A stretch of 44,785 nt of DNA from NCBI GenBank assembly GCA_018241205.1, contig JAFEEI010000051.1, positions 1 to 44,785 on the forward strand, in the 5' to 3' direction. The notes beneath the pieces were generated by a model that was not told the DNA's origin, ran no database searches, and saw only the letters and a list, made by a program, of their open reading frames with translations. Below, in pieces: positions 27,539-36,638 of this stretch. The position numbers and the translations under genes were made by a program. Source of the stretch: Pseudomonadota bacterium (GTDB lineage: Bacteria; Pseudomonadota; Gammaproteobacteria; Burkholderiales; Nitrosomonadaceae). The number at the start of each line of letters is the position of its first letter. Within the stretch, counting starts at the first letter, position 1.

Positions 27539-30500
27539 TCATGAGTCTCCTTGTTGAAGGGCGTCTTGCTCATTTTTAGAAGTGCTTTGCTTGCGACTGT
27601 AATAGATGACGGCGTACACACAGGGAACAAAAAACAGGGTATACACAGTTGCGAACGTCAAGCCGCCAATAACTGCACGACCCAACGGCGCATTGGTGGA
27701 TCCTCCCATAGCCATCGGCAGCATGCCCATAATCATGGCTGCTGCAGTCATCAGCACAGGACGAATACGCGCTTTGCCCGACTCGATAGCGGCTAGCAAC
27801 GGATTGCCATGTTCTGCGATGCGCTCCCGTGCATAGGACACGACAAGTATGGAATTCGCCGTGGCCGTTCCCATAGCCATGATGGCACCTGTCAGAGCCG
27901 GTACGGAAATGTTCGTCTGGGTCAGGAACAGAGCCCAGGCAATACCTGCCAAAGCGCCAGGTAAAGCCGTAATGATGATGAAGGGATCCAGCCATGATTG
28001 AAAATTGATGACAAGCAGGAGATAGATCAGCACGACAGCCGCTATCAGGCCAATAATCAATTCGCCGTAGGTAGTAACCATATTCGCAGCTTGTCCGGCG
28101 ATTTGAACTTCGGAACCACGAGGGACTAGGTCATCCATCTCATCAACAATCTTCTTGACATCATCCAGCACGCCACCGAGCCCCCGCCCTTCGGCAGACA
28201 CATAGACTTCGATCAACGGCATGATACCTCTGTGGGTGACCAGACCAGGCGTTCCCACCGGCGACAGCTTCGTCAGATTGCCCAGAAGCTGATAATCCTC
28301 ATCCAAACCACCATCCCCTATCTTTTTGACAGGAATCGTATTCAAGTCATTGACACTTGCGACCTGAGGTTGAGGATTGTATATGTTGATCTGATATGAA
28401 ACCCCGGTTTTCAGATCCAGCCAGTATTTCTGATCGATCTGCTGGGTTCCGTTAGTCGTCACCAGCATATTCAGGGCAATATCCGTCTCACTCTTGTTAA
28501 CACCGAGTCCGAATGTTCTTTGTCCTTCGACAAACATGGTTGGTGTGCGCATGGTTTGCTGGATGACGACATCGGAGGAACCGGGGATTTTACGTAGCCT
28601 AGCTTGCAGCTGGCGCGCATACTCGTAGTTTCCGTATATATCCATCCCGTTAACCTGAACAGTAATCGGAGAAGGGGAACCGAAATTCAAAATTTTCGCT
28701 ATCAGATCGGCTGGCTGAAATGTGAATTCACTCCCTGGATAGCGCTCTTTCAAACCTTTATGGAGAATTTCACGGAGATCCCACACTGCTGATTTATCGT
28801 TGAATAGGGTAATTGTCAGATCGCAATCCTGCGTTCCGATAGTAGGCGTCGGAATAAACGCTAGGTTATGCGGTCCGACGGGTATGCCGCAATTGCTGAC
28901 GATGTCTTCGACCTGTCCGGGAAGCAATTCTTTGATATCGTTAGAAACGAGAGTGGCGATGCGGTTTGTGGATTCCATCCGTGTACCGAGGGGTGCCCGC
29001 ATGTGCATCTGAATGGTTCCTGATCTGACTTCAGGGAAGAAATCGCGCCCGTTGAAGTAGAACAAGATAAGAGAGACGAGCGCGAATACCAGCATGATCG
29101 TTGCAAGCCGACGGCGATTTTCAATCGTGTATTCAAGCAGCCCGCCATACCAGGCACAGAATTGCAGGAAGCGAGCCTCGAATCCCTTCTGAAAACGGGA
29201 GAACATCCCCATATGATGCTTTAATTTCTGCTGAAAACCGGCAAACCTCCCCGCTGGCTTTTCATCGCTCTGGTGCGATTCCTTTTCGTGTTCCTCTGCG
29301 TGAGGATGCTTAATCAGATATTTCGCCATGGTCGGTACAAGCGTACGCGACAGGATGAAGGACGCCAGCATAGCAAATATCACCGCCAGCGCCATTGGCT
29401 TGAACAAAAAACCCGATACGCCAGAAAGCGTGAACAGCGGTAACCAGACAATGCATATACATAATGTAGCAAGCAGCGTCGGGATAACGATCTGGTTTGC
29501 TGCATCAATGATTGCTTCATCGAGCTCCTTACCCATTTCCAAGTGAGTATCGATGTTCTCGATCATCACCGTCGCGTCATCGACGAGAATTCCCACCGCC
29601 AGCGCCAATCCTCCCAGCGTCATGACATTCATCGACTCACCCAGCACTTGCAGGAAGATAAGAGAGGTTAAAATACACAACGGAATTGAAGTCGTAACAA
29701 CCACCATGGGACGCCATGAGCCCAGCATGACCATGACAATCAAACCGACCAGCAGACCGGCTATCGCCATCTCATGCGTAACTTCCTCAATGGATTCCCT
29801 CACGAAGACCGATGCATCGGTAATGATTTTGACATCCACATGAGACGGCACGATCTCCTTGATACGCGGGAGAGCAGCCCTGATGCCATTGACTACGTCC
29901 AAGGTCGATGCCTCACCACTTTTCATGACGACAATAATGACAGCCTGCTTACCATCCACCATTACGGAGTTTGTTTGCGGCGGCCCCGCGAGCTGAACAT
30001 CGGCGACGTCACGCAAGAAAACGAAGGAATTACCTTCCCTTTTAATCGGAATACTGTTGAACTCCTCGATATCCGGCGGCATCGCGTTTGTCTGAACCAT
30101 CCAATCGGTCTGCTTGATCTTCATGTCACCCGCGGGCAGCACAATATTTTGCCGATCAAAAGCCGCATGAACATCCGTTGGCGACACATTACGAGCCAGT
30201 AATTTATCTTTATCGAGGGATACCAAAAGCTGTTTGGGCTTTCCACCGTAAGGATGCGGAAGAATCGCCCCCGGGATCACTACAAGCAGGGGTCTGATTT
30301 GCGTATAAGCAAGATTATAGAGCTCTGCCGGCGTCATCTCATCTGAGGTAACCTGCAGACTGGCAACCGCTACCGAAGATGCTTCCAAACGCATGATCAT
30401 CGGCGGCGAAATATCCGGTGGCAGCGCGTTGACAATGGTCTGGCTTATCGCTGTGACTTCCGCTTCAGCGCCAGGGAGATTAGTATGGGGCTGAAGAAAA

Positions 30501-30784
30501 ATATTTGTGATACTGATGCCATAGTACGCCTGACTGACGATATCCGAGATACCTTCCACCGTCGAGGTCAGCATGCGCTCGAAGTAAAAAGTGATACGAC
30601 CGGACACATCCAGCGGCAACATGCCGGCGTAAGCCCAAACTACAGAAATTACGGGAATTTTGATAGCGGGAAAAACATCTGTCGGTGCATGCCGTATCGC
30701 TCTGATTCCAAATATAACAATCAGAATTGAAAGAACTACAAAGGTATATGGTCTTCGTAAAGCAATCAGTACAATTTGATTCAT
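27539..30784 (-). CDS. RND efflux permease (HAE1/AcrB-like)
   Basis: This 1081-residue proton-driven inner-membrane pump has twelve expected membrane segments in two halves and two large periplasmic loops. The proton-relay Asp pair in TM4 is visible in AVGILVDDATVMIEN. The segment between TM6 and TM7 (about 495-540) is a His/Glu/Lys-rich cytoplasmic loop (HPHAEEHEKESHQSDEK). Substrate is not evident: the heavy-metal CusA signature residues were not found, so organic substrates are more likely. A GGGAG ribosome binding site precedes the start. It is the first gene of the efflux operon. Confidence 0.93.
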   Translation of the reverse strand: MNQIVLIALRRPYTFVVLSILIVIFGIRAIRHAPTDVFPAIKIPVISVVWAYAGMLPLDVSGRITFYFERMLTSTVEGISDIVSQAYYGISITNIFLQPHTNLPGAEAEVTAISQTIVNALPPDISPPMIMRLEASSVAVASLQVTSDEMTPAELYNLAYTQIRPLLVVIPGAILPHPYGGKPKQLLVSLDKDKLLARNVSPTDVHAAFDRQNIVLPAGDMKIKQTDWMVQTNAMPPDIEEFNSIPIKREGNSFVFLRDVADVQLAGPPQTNSVMVDGKQAVIIVVMKSGEASTLDVVNGIRAALPRIKEIVPSHVDVKIITDASVFVRESIEEVTHEMAIAGLLVGLIVMVMLGSWRPMVVVTTSIPLCILTSLIFLQVLGESMNVMTLGGLALAVGILVDDATVMIENIDTHLEMGKELDEAIIDAANQIVIPTLLATLCICIVWLPLFTLSGVSGFLFKPMALAVIFAMLASFILSRTLVPTMAKYLIKHPHAEEHEKESHQSDEKPAGRFAGFQQKLKHHMGMFSRFQKGFEARFLQFCAWYGGLLEYTIENRRRLATIMLVFALVSLILFYFNGRDFFPEVRSGTIQMHMRAPLGTRMESTNRIATLVSNDIKELLPGQVEDIVSNCGIPVGPHNLAFIPTPTIGTQDCDLTITLFNDKSAVWDLREILHKGLKERYPGSEFTFQPADLIAKILNFGSPSPITVQVNGMDIYGNYEYARQLQARLRKIPGSSDVVIQQTMRTPTMFVEGQRTFGLGVNKSETDIALNMLVTTNGTQQIDQKYWLDLKTGVSYQINIYNPQPQVASVNDLNTIPVKKIGDGGLDEDYQLLGNLTKLSPVGTPGLVTHRGIMPLIEVYVSAEGRGLGGVLDDVKKIVDEMDDLVPRGSEVQIAGQAANMVTTYGELIIGLIAAVVLIYLLLVINFQSWLDPFIIITALPGALAGIAWALFLTQTNISVPALTGAIMAMGTATANSILVVSYARERIAEHGNPLLAAIESGKARIRPVLMTAAAMIMGMLPMAMGGSTNAPLGRAVIGGLTFATVYTLFFVPCVYAVIYYSRKQSTSKNEQDALQQGDS

Positions 30785-31113
30785 ACTATGCTCCCATACT
30801 TCTTCGGTAAAAAAATCGCTTTATCCACAAATACTGCGCGTAAGAAGGAGATTTAACCATTTGCACCCCCCCTTTGCCTTTGTGAAGGTTTAGCGCGTTA
30901 TTAATTTTCAAAAAATAGATGTATCCCTAAAAAACCTCGGAAGCTTTCAACCACCCATCTATGTAGTTGCGCTAATTAAGACGAGGTGTCATGTTTTTTA
31001 CCTCTCATGACGGATTTATTGTTTCATTTATAAAATTAGATGTATATACGAGTGTAACCTTATGGTTAACCAAGTATTGAAATGTCTCCTTTGAACTGGA
31101 ATATCTGTCCAAG
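30785..31113. other. Intergenic region upstream of efflux operon
   Basis: AT-rich spacer of about 330 bp. Besides the MerR-like promoter signature it holds an inverted repeat GTCATG / CATGAC with a 12-nt gap. Its outer arms GAGGT and ACCTC interleave, at about 30982-31014. I see no open reading frame of note or RNA gene. Confidence 0.4.
31043..31073 (-). promoter_or_regulatory. MerR-type promoter signature upstream of efflux operon
   Basis: On the minus strand TTGGTT (31073-31068) and TATATA (31048-31043) are separated by exactly 19 bp. The dyad TAACC-TTAT-GGTTA (31055-31068) sits at the -35 end of the spacer. An overlong 19-bp spacer containing a dyad is the signature of promoters activated by MerR-family regulators. 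It lies about 260 nt upstream of the permease start. No MerR-family gene is in the window. Confidence 0.45.
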
Positions 31114-31437
31114 GTGGCGGACTGTGCTCATTTTGTTAATGCCGATCTAAGCGCAGCCGGCCTGTCTCCGCTGGCGCCGGAACGCGAACTGATTGCGGCA
31201 AGCCGTATCTTTTTGAACGAGATCGAAGACGGCATCAAGCACCAAGGAATGAAAATCACCCAGAGAACAACATCTCCTGAAGAAGGCCAAGTAATCCTGG
31301 GTTCGCTGCAAAAAGCTGTAACTCAGGCACTTGAAAGGAAGCACCGCTTGGGCCAGTATGCCGTGGTATGGCGCGACGGCAAGCCAGTGATGATCGGTGA
31401 GGATGCGTCGAAGGAATCAGAAAACTCTGTCAGCTAG
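31114..31437 (+). CDS. Orphan hypothetical protein, possibly 5'-truncated
   Basis: This 107-codon frame starts at a GTG (31114) without a good ribosome binding site. The same frame is open back to 31081 (a TGA ends it at 31078-31080), and the residues before the GTG ([11 protein letters not shown]) continue smoothly in protein-like style. Composition is soluble and mixed alpha-beta ([20 protein letters not shown], then [15 protein letters not shown]). I do not recognise a family. It may be the remnant of a larger gene whose 5' part was lost, or a gene with a CTG or TTG start. Confidence 0.45.
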   Translation: MADCAHFVNADLSAAGLSPLAPERELIAASRIFLNEIEDGIKHQGMKITQRTTSPEEGQVILGSLQKAVTQALERKHRLGQYAVVWRDGKPVMIGEDASKESENSVS

Positions 31438-31510
31438 AATTATTGCGCGACATGGTTAAGCGTGCAGACAAACGCTGGTTGCAACGGTAAAAATAACCAG
31501 GCAACCGCCG

Positions 31511-32770
31511 CTACTCCCGAAGTCTCAACCGGAACCGGGGCGCCCGTTGCTGTGCTGCGGACGACAGACGGTTCAGTCCCAGCACGGTAACACGATGCGC
31601 GCTGTTGAAGCTGGGTGCGCCGTCCCGGTCGCGCAGGATGGAGGATACTTTGTATTCCAGCCGCTGCGATTGCGGGTCGAAATGAATATCGTGAATCCAG
31701 ATCCCGGCGCGCTGCAGCCGTTGTTGTTCGCATTCGTTGGTCAGATCCCAGCCGGTCAGCATCGGAATGGCGTAGTCGTAGGGCAGTTCATTGATGCGGA
31801 CTGTTTGCGTGCGCACCACGCCATCGGCGCTTTTGCGGCAGGTGTTCGCCTTTCCGGCGCGCGGATTCAATGCGAGGAAATCCGCGCGCAGTTTGACGCT
31901 GCGGCCGCGAATCCAGGCGGCGCGGGTTTTGACGCGGTGCTCGCGCGTGCTGTTATCCTTGAAAATGGTTTGCACCGCCCAATGCGGACTGCCGTCGAGA
32001 TTCAGTGCTGTATTGGTTTGCGATAAATTGTAGGCCGCTTGCAGCAGGGGATAATCGGTACGGTCGCGCCACTTGCACGGTATCCAGCGCCATTCGCATT
32101 CAAACGCGTCGGCAAATTGAAAATCGAAGCCACGCGGGATGATCGCAATCGCGTCGTTCTTTCTCAACGTGCCTTTCTGGCCGGTGTATTCCATGGTAGT
32201 CACCGCACCCTGATTTTCATCCTGCAACGCCGATGTCTCGACGCCGTTGTAATCTTCCTCGATCGTGGCGCCAATTTCAGCGGAGCTATAACCGAATGCG
32301 CTATAAAACACGCAAAATTCAAAGGCGTCGTTGCGGTTCTGATCGTCCAACTTACCTTGCGCCTCGAATACCAAAAAAGTGGAGCCGGTGTTTTTAACCA
32401 GCTTGCTGTGCACGATGTCGGCGCGCAGCGAATTGACTTCGCGATCCTGATTCGCATAGTGTAAATCCCAGCCGTTCAACACCACCGTGCCGCTATCGAC
32501 GTAACCCGGCATTTCTATCCACTGCACGATCGTCACCGGTTCCCGGCCGTTATCGCGTTGCGTGCACTTGCTGCCTTCCAGCAGAATGAATTGTCCTGCA
32601 TCTTCAAATACCGTCCTGGCTTCGGATTTAAGCGATAACTGCTCGAAAGCCGTCGGGATTTTGGCCTGAGGTTCTGAATCCGATGTTTTCTTTTCCGGTT
32701 TCTTGGTGGCGCAAGCGGACAGGGAAAGCAGCAGGCAAGTTGCAAGAGATATCAATACCATGCGGTTCAT
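31511..32770 (-). CDS. Hypothetical lipoprotein
   Basis: This 419-residue protein has a lipoprotein signal (LLLSLSAC, lipidated Cys20) and a good ribosome binding site (GGGAGA, 7 nt upstream). After a Lys/Glu linker it is a beta-rich, Trp- and Cys-containing globular protein. Two segments end in related wording (VVLNGWDLHYAN at about 100 and PMLTGWDLTNECE at about 345), suggesting an internal repeat. Cys pairs (CEWRWIPCKW) could form disulfides in the periplasm. I do not recognise a family. It is followed upstream by a palindromic repeat element separating it from rnfH. Confidence 0.7.
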   Translation of the reverse strand: MNRMVLISLATCLLLSLSACATKKPEKKTSDSEPQAKIPTAFEQLSLKSEARTVFEDAGQFILLEGSKCTQRDNGREPVTIVQWIEMPGYVDSGTVVLNGWDLHYANQDREVNSLRADIVHSKLVKNTGSTFLVFEAQGKLDDQNRNDAFEFCVFYSAFGYSSAEIGATIEEDYNGVETSALQDENQGAVTTMEYTGQKGTLRKNDAIAIIPRGFDFQFADAFECEWRWIPCKWRDRTDYPLLQAAYNLSQTNTALNLDGSPHWAVQTIFKDNSTREHRVKTRAAWIRGRSVKLRADFLALNPRAGKANTCRKSADGVVRTQTVRINELPYDYAIPMLTGWDLTNECEQQRLQRAGIWIHDIHFDPQSQRLEYKVSSILRDRDGAPSFNSAHRVTVLGLNRLSSAAQQRAPRFRLRLRE

Positions 32771-32791
32771 TTTTCTCTCCCAAACGTTGGA

Positions 32792-32939
32792 CTGGCAGGC
32801 CGTTGAGAAACTATCTGCGTTGCCGCTACGGCGTTAAAAACAGGCTCAAAATGCTCATTTATTACGCATAAACTGCGCTTTTTCGCCTGTTTTTGCCTTG
32901 TATCGGCTATCTCGAAAATGTTTTTCAACGACCTGCCAG
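32792..32939. repeat. Palindromic repeat element related to MITE-B
   Basis: The ends CTGGCAGGCCGTTGAGAAAC and GTTTTTCAACGACCTGCCAG form an imperfect terminal inverted repeat of about 20 bp around a 148-bp unit. Its interior on the minus strand shares GAAAAAGCGCAGTTTA and AAATGAGCATTTTGA with MITE-B (15838-15977), though the extreme ends differ. It has no coding capacity. It lies in the gap between the lipoprotein gene and rnfH. Probably a non-autonomous mobile or REP-like element of a dispersed family. Confidence 0.65.
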
Positions 32940-32951
32940 AAATGTCAGTGA

Positions 32952-33221
32952 CTATCTTTTCTTGGCGCGCAATCTTCTCGCCTCTTTCGGATCGATGATC
33001 AAAGGCCGGTAAATTTCAATTCTGTCATGCGGCTGCAGCACCGCTTGCAACTGTGTGAATTTGCCGAAAATGCCCAGTTTGTTTTTGGCCAGATCGATTT
33101 CCGGAAATTGCTGCAAAATTCCGCAACGCCGGATCGCCTGCTCTACCGTACAGCCGGGCGGCACATCGAATTTTTGCAGAATTTGAACCTGCGGCAATGC
33201 GTAAGCAACTTCGATTTGCAT
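32952..33221 (-). CDS. rnfH: RnfH family protein (UPF0125)
   Basis: This 89-residue ubiquitin-fold (beta-grasp) protein has the family motifs PPGCTVEQAIRRCGI, KLGIFGKFT and the C-terminal HDRIEIYRPLIIDPKEARR. It is nearly always found next to ratA and smpB, as here. Its molecular function is not established; the name comes from association with rnf genes, which are absent from this window. It starts 8 nt after the ratA stop, so the two are co-transcribed. Confidence 0.92.
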   Translation of the reverse strand: MQIEVAYALPQVQILQKFDVPPGCTVEQAIRRCGILQQFPEIDLAKNKLGIFGKFTQLQAVLQPHDRIEIYRPLIIDPKEARRLRAKKR

Positions 33222-33229
33222 CGGCGCCG

Positions 33230-33667
33230 TCAGCGTTTGCCGTAGATTGCTTCCGCCCGCTCGATGAAGTGTTCCACGAAACTGTTGGCAATCATGTGAA
33301 ACACCGGCCCGACCAGTTTCTCAAGAATCTTGTGCGAGAAGGTGTAATGCAAGCGAAATTTGATTTTGCAGGCACTATCCGATAGCGGAATGAATTGCCA
33401 GTAGCCGTCCAGATGCTCGAACGGACCATCGAGCAGACTCATTTCGATCAGATCCGGCGGGAAGCGTTTATTTTTGGTGGTAAAACTATGTTGAATATGA
33501 TGATAGTCGATCTTGACGGTGGCATGCGTCGTCACTTCGTCCTGCGGTTCGACGGAAGTGCCGCCGCACCACGGTAAAAACTCCGGATATCTCGCGACAT
33601 CGTCGACCAGTGCGAACATTTGACTGGCCGAGTATTCAACCAAAACTGATTTTTCTATTTCTGCCAT
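33230..33667 (-). CDS. ratA: RatA family START-like protein
   Basis: This 145-residue protein has the Coq10/START-like fold: MAEIEKSVLVEYSASQMFALV, the WCGG motif in YPEFLPWCGG, and the C-terminal helix HMIANSFVEHFIERAEAI. E. coli RatA has been reported to interfere with ribosome subunit association, while Coq10 relatives bind ubiquinone; which role applies here is not decidable. It is divergent from smpB and co-transcribed with rnfH, a conserved neighbourhood in proteobacteria. Confidence 0.92.
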   Translation of the reverse strand: MAEIEKSVLVEYSASQMFALVDDVARYPEFLPWCGGTSVEPQDEVTTHATVKIDYHHIQHSFTTKNKRFPPDLIEMSLLDGPFEHLDGYWQFIPLSDSACKIKFRLHYTFSHKILEKLVGPVFHMIANSFVEHFIERAEAIYGKR

Positions 33668-33755
33668 AAAAGTAAGTCACCCCGCATCATGAGGGAATAC
33701 TGAAAAACTGATAAAATACACGAAATTTAGTGACTCCCACCCATTTCATACCCGC

Positions 33756-34199
33756 ATGAGTATAGTACAAAATAAAAAAGCCTTTCACGATTATTTTATC
33801 GAAGAAAAGTACGAAACCGGCATGGTATTGGAGGGTTGGGAAGTCAAAGCCATCCGCGACGGCCGGGTTCAGTTGAAAGAAGCTTATGTTATTATCCGCA
33901 ACGGTGAATTGCATCTGATCGGCAGCCATATCAGCCCGCTCATGACAGCTTCAACGCATATCCATCCCGATCCGGTCAGAACGCGCAAATTGTTATTGCA
34001 CGCGGAAGAAATCCGGCGGCTCATCGGCAAGGTCGAGCGCGCAGGCTATACACTGATTCCCCTCGATATGCACTATAAAGCGGGCAGGATCAAACTGGAA
34101 ATCGGCTTGGCCAAAGGCAAGAAACAACACGACAAGCGCGAATCCGAGAAACAAAAGGAATGGGAACGCACCAAGCAACGCTTGATGCGCGCCAAATAA
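33756..34199 (+). CDS. smpB: SsrA-binding protein SmpB
   Basis: This 147-residue protein carries tmRNA to stalled ribosomes for trans-translation. Motifs are [29 protein letters not shown] and the basic tail [15 protein letters not shown]. Full length. The ribosome binding site is weak. It is divergent from ratA across an 88-nt promoter region. Confidence 0.97.
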   Translation: MSIVQNKKAFHDYFIEEKYETGMVLEGWEVKAIRDGRVQLKEAYVIIRNGELHLIGSHISPLMTASTHIHPDPVRTRKLLLHAEEIRRLIGKVERAGYTLIPLDMHYKAGRIKLEIGLAKGKKQHDKRESEKQKEWERTKQRLMRAK

Positions 34200-34204
34200 G
34201 GCAA

Positions 34205-34222
34205 CCGGTAACTTGTTACCGG
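34205..34222 (+). terminator. Hairpin after smpB
   Basis: CCGGTAAC (34205-34212) and GTTACCGG (34215-34222) form a perfect 8-bp stem, followed by ATTCAATTTTAG. It is 6 nt after the smpB stop and 32 nt before the next gene. Probably an intrinsic terminator or 3'-end stabiliser; the T-tract is imperfect. Confidence 0.6.
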
Positions 34223-34253
34223 ATTCAATTTTAGCAATCATTTTTTTACGATT

Positions 34254-35267
34254 ATGCAGAAACCTATTGCGATCTGGTTATTCATCTGTTGTGCCCTGGT
34301 ATTTGCCATGATAGTGGTCGGCGGCGTTACGCGCCTGACCGACTCGGGGCTTTCCATCGTCGAGTGGCAGCCGATCGTCGGCACCATGCCGCCGATCACG
34401 CAGCAAGACTGGGATGTGTTGCTGGAGAAATACCGTGCCACGCCGCAGTATCAGCAAGTCAATAAAGGCATGAGTGTCGACGAGTTTAAAAGTATTTTCT
34501 GGTGGGAATACTTTCACCGCGTGCTAGGCCGCTTGATCGGTGTGGTATTTTTTGTGCCGTTTGTGTATTTTCTGGTGAGAAAGCAAATCGACCGGCCGCT
34601 GGGCGTCAAACTGGCGGGGATTTTCGTATTGGGCGGGTTGCAGGGATTTATGGGCTGGTATATGGTCATGAGCGGACTGGTTAACGATCCGCATGTCAGC
34701 CAGTACCGCCTGACCGCCCATCTGGGATTGGCTTTCGTCATATTCGCCGCGATGTTCTGGGTCGCGCTGGGATTACTGTCGCCGCAACGCGAATATACCC
34801 CGGCCAATGAGAAACTGCGCAGCCTGCGGCGGTTTTCTTTCAGTCTCACGTCATTGATTTTCATCATGGTGCTATCCGGCGGTTTCGTTGCCGGCATTCG
34901 CGCGGGCTTGGCCTATAACACTTTCCCGTTGATGAACGGGCACGTGATTCCGCCCGATCTCTTTGTGCTCGAACCGTGGTACCGCAACTTCTTCGATAAC
35001 ATGACCACGGTGCAATTCGATCACCGCTTGATCGCCTGGATACTGGCTTTTTCCGTGCCGTTTTTCTGGTTTAAATCGCGCACGGTTGAGCTGCAAGGAA
35101 CCACACGCCTGGCGTGCAATGTGTTTCTGTTGATGCTGGCGATCCAAATCAGCTTGGGTATTGCCACCCTGCTACATGCGGTGCCGATTCCATTAGGAGC
35201 ATCGCATCAAGGCGGCGCGGTGCTGCTGTTTGCCGCATCCTTATGGGTGAGCCACCGCTTACGCTAG
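34254..35267 (+). CDS. ctaA: Heme A synthase (COX15/CtaA)
   Basis: This 337-residue inner-membrane enzyme oxidises the C8 methyl of heme O to give heme A for aa3-type cytochrome oxidase. It has eight expected helices in two halves. Conserved heme-ligand histidines occur in [30 protein letters not shown] and [12 protein letters not shown], with the catalytic Glu next to the first (EYFHR). [16 protein letters not shown] is the family N-terminal signature. Length matches the COX15 type. No oxidase genes lie in the window. Confidence 0.94.
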   Translation: MQKPIAIWLFICCALVFAMIVVGGVTRLTDSGLSIVEWQPIVGTMPPITQQDWDVLLEKYRATPQYQQVNKGMSVDEFKSIFWWEYFHRVLGRLIGVVFFVPFVYFLVRKQIDRPLGVKLAGIFVLGGLQGFMGWYMVMSGLVNDPHVSQYRLTAHLGLAFVIFAAMFWVALGLLSPQREYTPANEKLRSLRRFSFSLTSLIFIMVLSGGFVAGIRAGLAYNTFPLMNGHVIPPDLFVLEPWYRNFFDNMTTVQFDHRLIAWILAFSVPFFWFKSRTVELQGTTRLACNVFLLMLAIQISLGIATLLHAVPIPLGASHQGGAVLLFAASLWVSHRLR

Positions 35268-35396
35268 TCATTGATCGGGGCGGCTTCGCTCCGGTCAAAC
35301 AGCCCCAGGCTGCTTCCAGAATCCCCAGCGGGATATGCTAATTTCTCCCAAAACGCCGTACACTTTTTGATAAATGAGCACAAACATTGGAACCGG

Positions 35397-35812
35397 CTAC
35401 CTTTTCACAGCCAACTTGCCATCACCCAGTCGCTTGAGTAATCCCACATAAGTATTGATTTCCTCCCGAATCACATTTTCAGGTAGCAGCGCTTTTGTGA
35501 CTACAACACGGCTCAACTGCGGATGAACCCTTATCACACCCTACCGATCAATCACAAAACCTGCCCGTCGCCATCGCTGCATCGCCACTCAACTGAAAAT
35601 GGCTTGATCGACACTGGTCTAAGTGATTCCAAAATACGGCCATCCTGATCGGCATAAAGGCTTTTCACTGCAACATCAAGCCCTGCAATTTGTAGGGCCA
35701 GCTCTACCTGTCCCGCCAATATTGCATAGGCGTAATTCAAAATTGCATTCACAGGATGGGTTGCTCTATCGCCTTTACCTGAAATACCAGAGGCTCGCTG
35801 TGCAAAACCACT
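35397..35812 (-). pseudogene. cas1: cas1 remnant (C-terminal half, frameshifted)
   Basis: Reading leftward from 35812, one frame gives GKGDRATHPVNAILNYAYAI, then LAGQVELALQIAGLDVAVKS and LYADQDGR. This matches the helical core of Cas1 integrases (the HPVNAILNYAYAVL region). The frame stops near 35552. A second frame resumes (VIRVHPQLSRVVVTKALLPE, then EEINTYVGLLKRLGD) and ends at a TAG at 35397-35399, matching the Cas1 C-terminus. No start codon or N-terminal half is present: a TGA lies just upstream at 35813-35815. It is therefore a decayed 3' piece with at least one frameshift. No CRISPR repeats, cas2 or effector genes were found nearby. Confidence 0.72.
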
Positions 35813-36095
35813 TCATGCAGTTGGCACATCCTTCTCTTTCCAGTTGATTACACAATTATTCCAAATCGACCAATAGACAATCCTGAAAACCAAAATTACG
35901 ACAGCATTGTTTCTATTCTATTTTGTGATAAAAATCACGGCGCAATATAAAAAAACATGGTTTCATATCCTCAACAATCTAACAAATTAGACCAATACCA
36001 CGAAATATCAAATTAATTTTCATTTTGTTAAATTGCAATAGCATCAGCTAGTTAGCGCAATATCGCTTGAACAAACGAAAGAAAGGAGAAATAAC
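35813..36095. other. AT-rich promoter region of the accessory module
   Basis: This stretch changes sharply to AT-rich sequence after the cas1 remnant. It holds a CRP-type site (35924-35939), the 10-mer CAGCTAGTTA at 36045-36054 (repeated at 39891-39900 upstream of the FecR-TPR-barrel gene), and an AAAGGAG ribosome binding site at 36082-36088. No other gene is seen. Confidence 0.5.
35924..35939. promoter_or_regulatory. CRP-type operator upstream of 36096 gene
   Basis: TGTGA-TAAAAA-TCACG is one base from the perfect CRP consensus TGTGA-N6-TCACA. Its centre is about 165 nt ahead of the start codon at 36096. Confidence 0.6.
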
Positions 36096-36581
36096 ATGTA
36101 TGAATTAAATGCTTATGCGGTACGCAAAAATGGAGTGACTCAAGTGGCATTGACTGGTTATCTACCTAATTCATGCTATACCGCTCAAGTTAAGGATATT
36201 TATCCGGGTGGAGGAATTTTCTACATTACTGATCCTGGGACCGCACAAGTTTTCATTGAAGAATCGATGAAACCAGGTTCAGATATTTGTTTGATGGTGC
36301 TCGTACCATGGGCAGCACATGTCACTATTCCAGATTCAACTTATAAACAGGTTACTATTTTCATTAATGGCGATACCGTTTTAAAAGTTGATGTAAAGGA
36401 AGAACCCAAAGACTATCGTGTAATTGCGTTAACTCGATTTCCAGAAGGAATTCTTACTGGGTGTTCAATTATTCCGAGTGACGCTAAGTTTCCGAATATT
36501 TATAGCTCAGTTTTTGGACCTGCAACGAAGGATGAATGTGAACAATGGAGAGAAAATAATTGTGGGCATTGCTGCGCTTAA
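36096..36581 (+). CDS. Unknown protein with Cys-rich C-terminus
   Basis: This 161-residue protein has a strong ribosome binding site (AAAGGAG, 7 nt from ATG). No signal peptide or membrane segment is evident. It is beta-rich with conserved-looking Gly/Pro turns (YPGGGIFYITDPGTAQVF). The extreme C-terminus is Cys/His-rich (DECEQWRENNCGHCCA), suggesting metal binding, disulfides or maturation. The gene is AT-rich relative to the window. It is followed closely by another unknown gene on the same strand and preceded by a CRP-type site. I do not recognise a family. Confidence 0.7.
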   Translation: MYELNAYAVRKNGVTQVALTGYLPNSCYTAQVKDIYPGGGIFYITDPGTAQVFIEESMKPGSDICLMVLVPWAAHVTIPDSTYKQVTIFINGDTVLKVDVKEEPKDYRVIALTRFPEGILTGCSIIPSDAKFPNIYSSVFGPATKDECEQWRENNCGHCCA

Positions 36582-36638
36582 TTGAAAATCTCAAAATTAT
36601 TACAGTACATTAATTGGACTATCCGTCAGGAGCATAAA

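Noticed and set aside
35268..35345. GGGGC...GCCCC repeat after heme A synthase as a terminator
   Set aside because: The loop is about 20 nt and no T-tract follows, so I could not call it a terminator.
35397..36095. CRISPR array near the cas1 remnant
   Set aside because: I searched for regularly spaced direct repeats on both sides and saw none.
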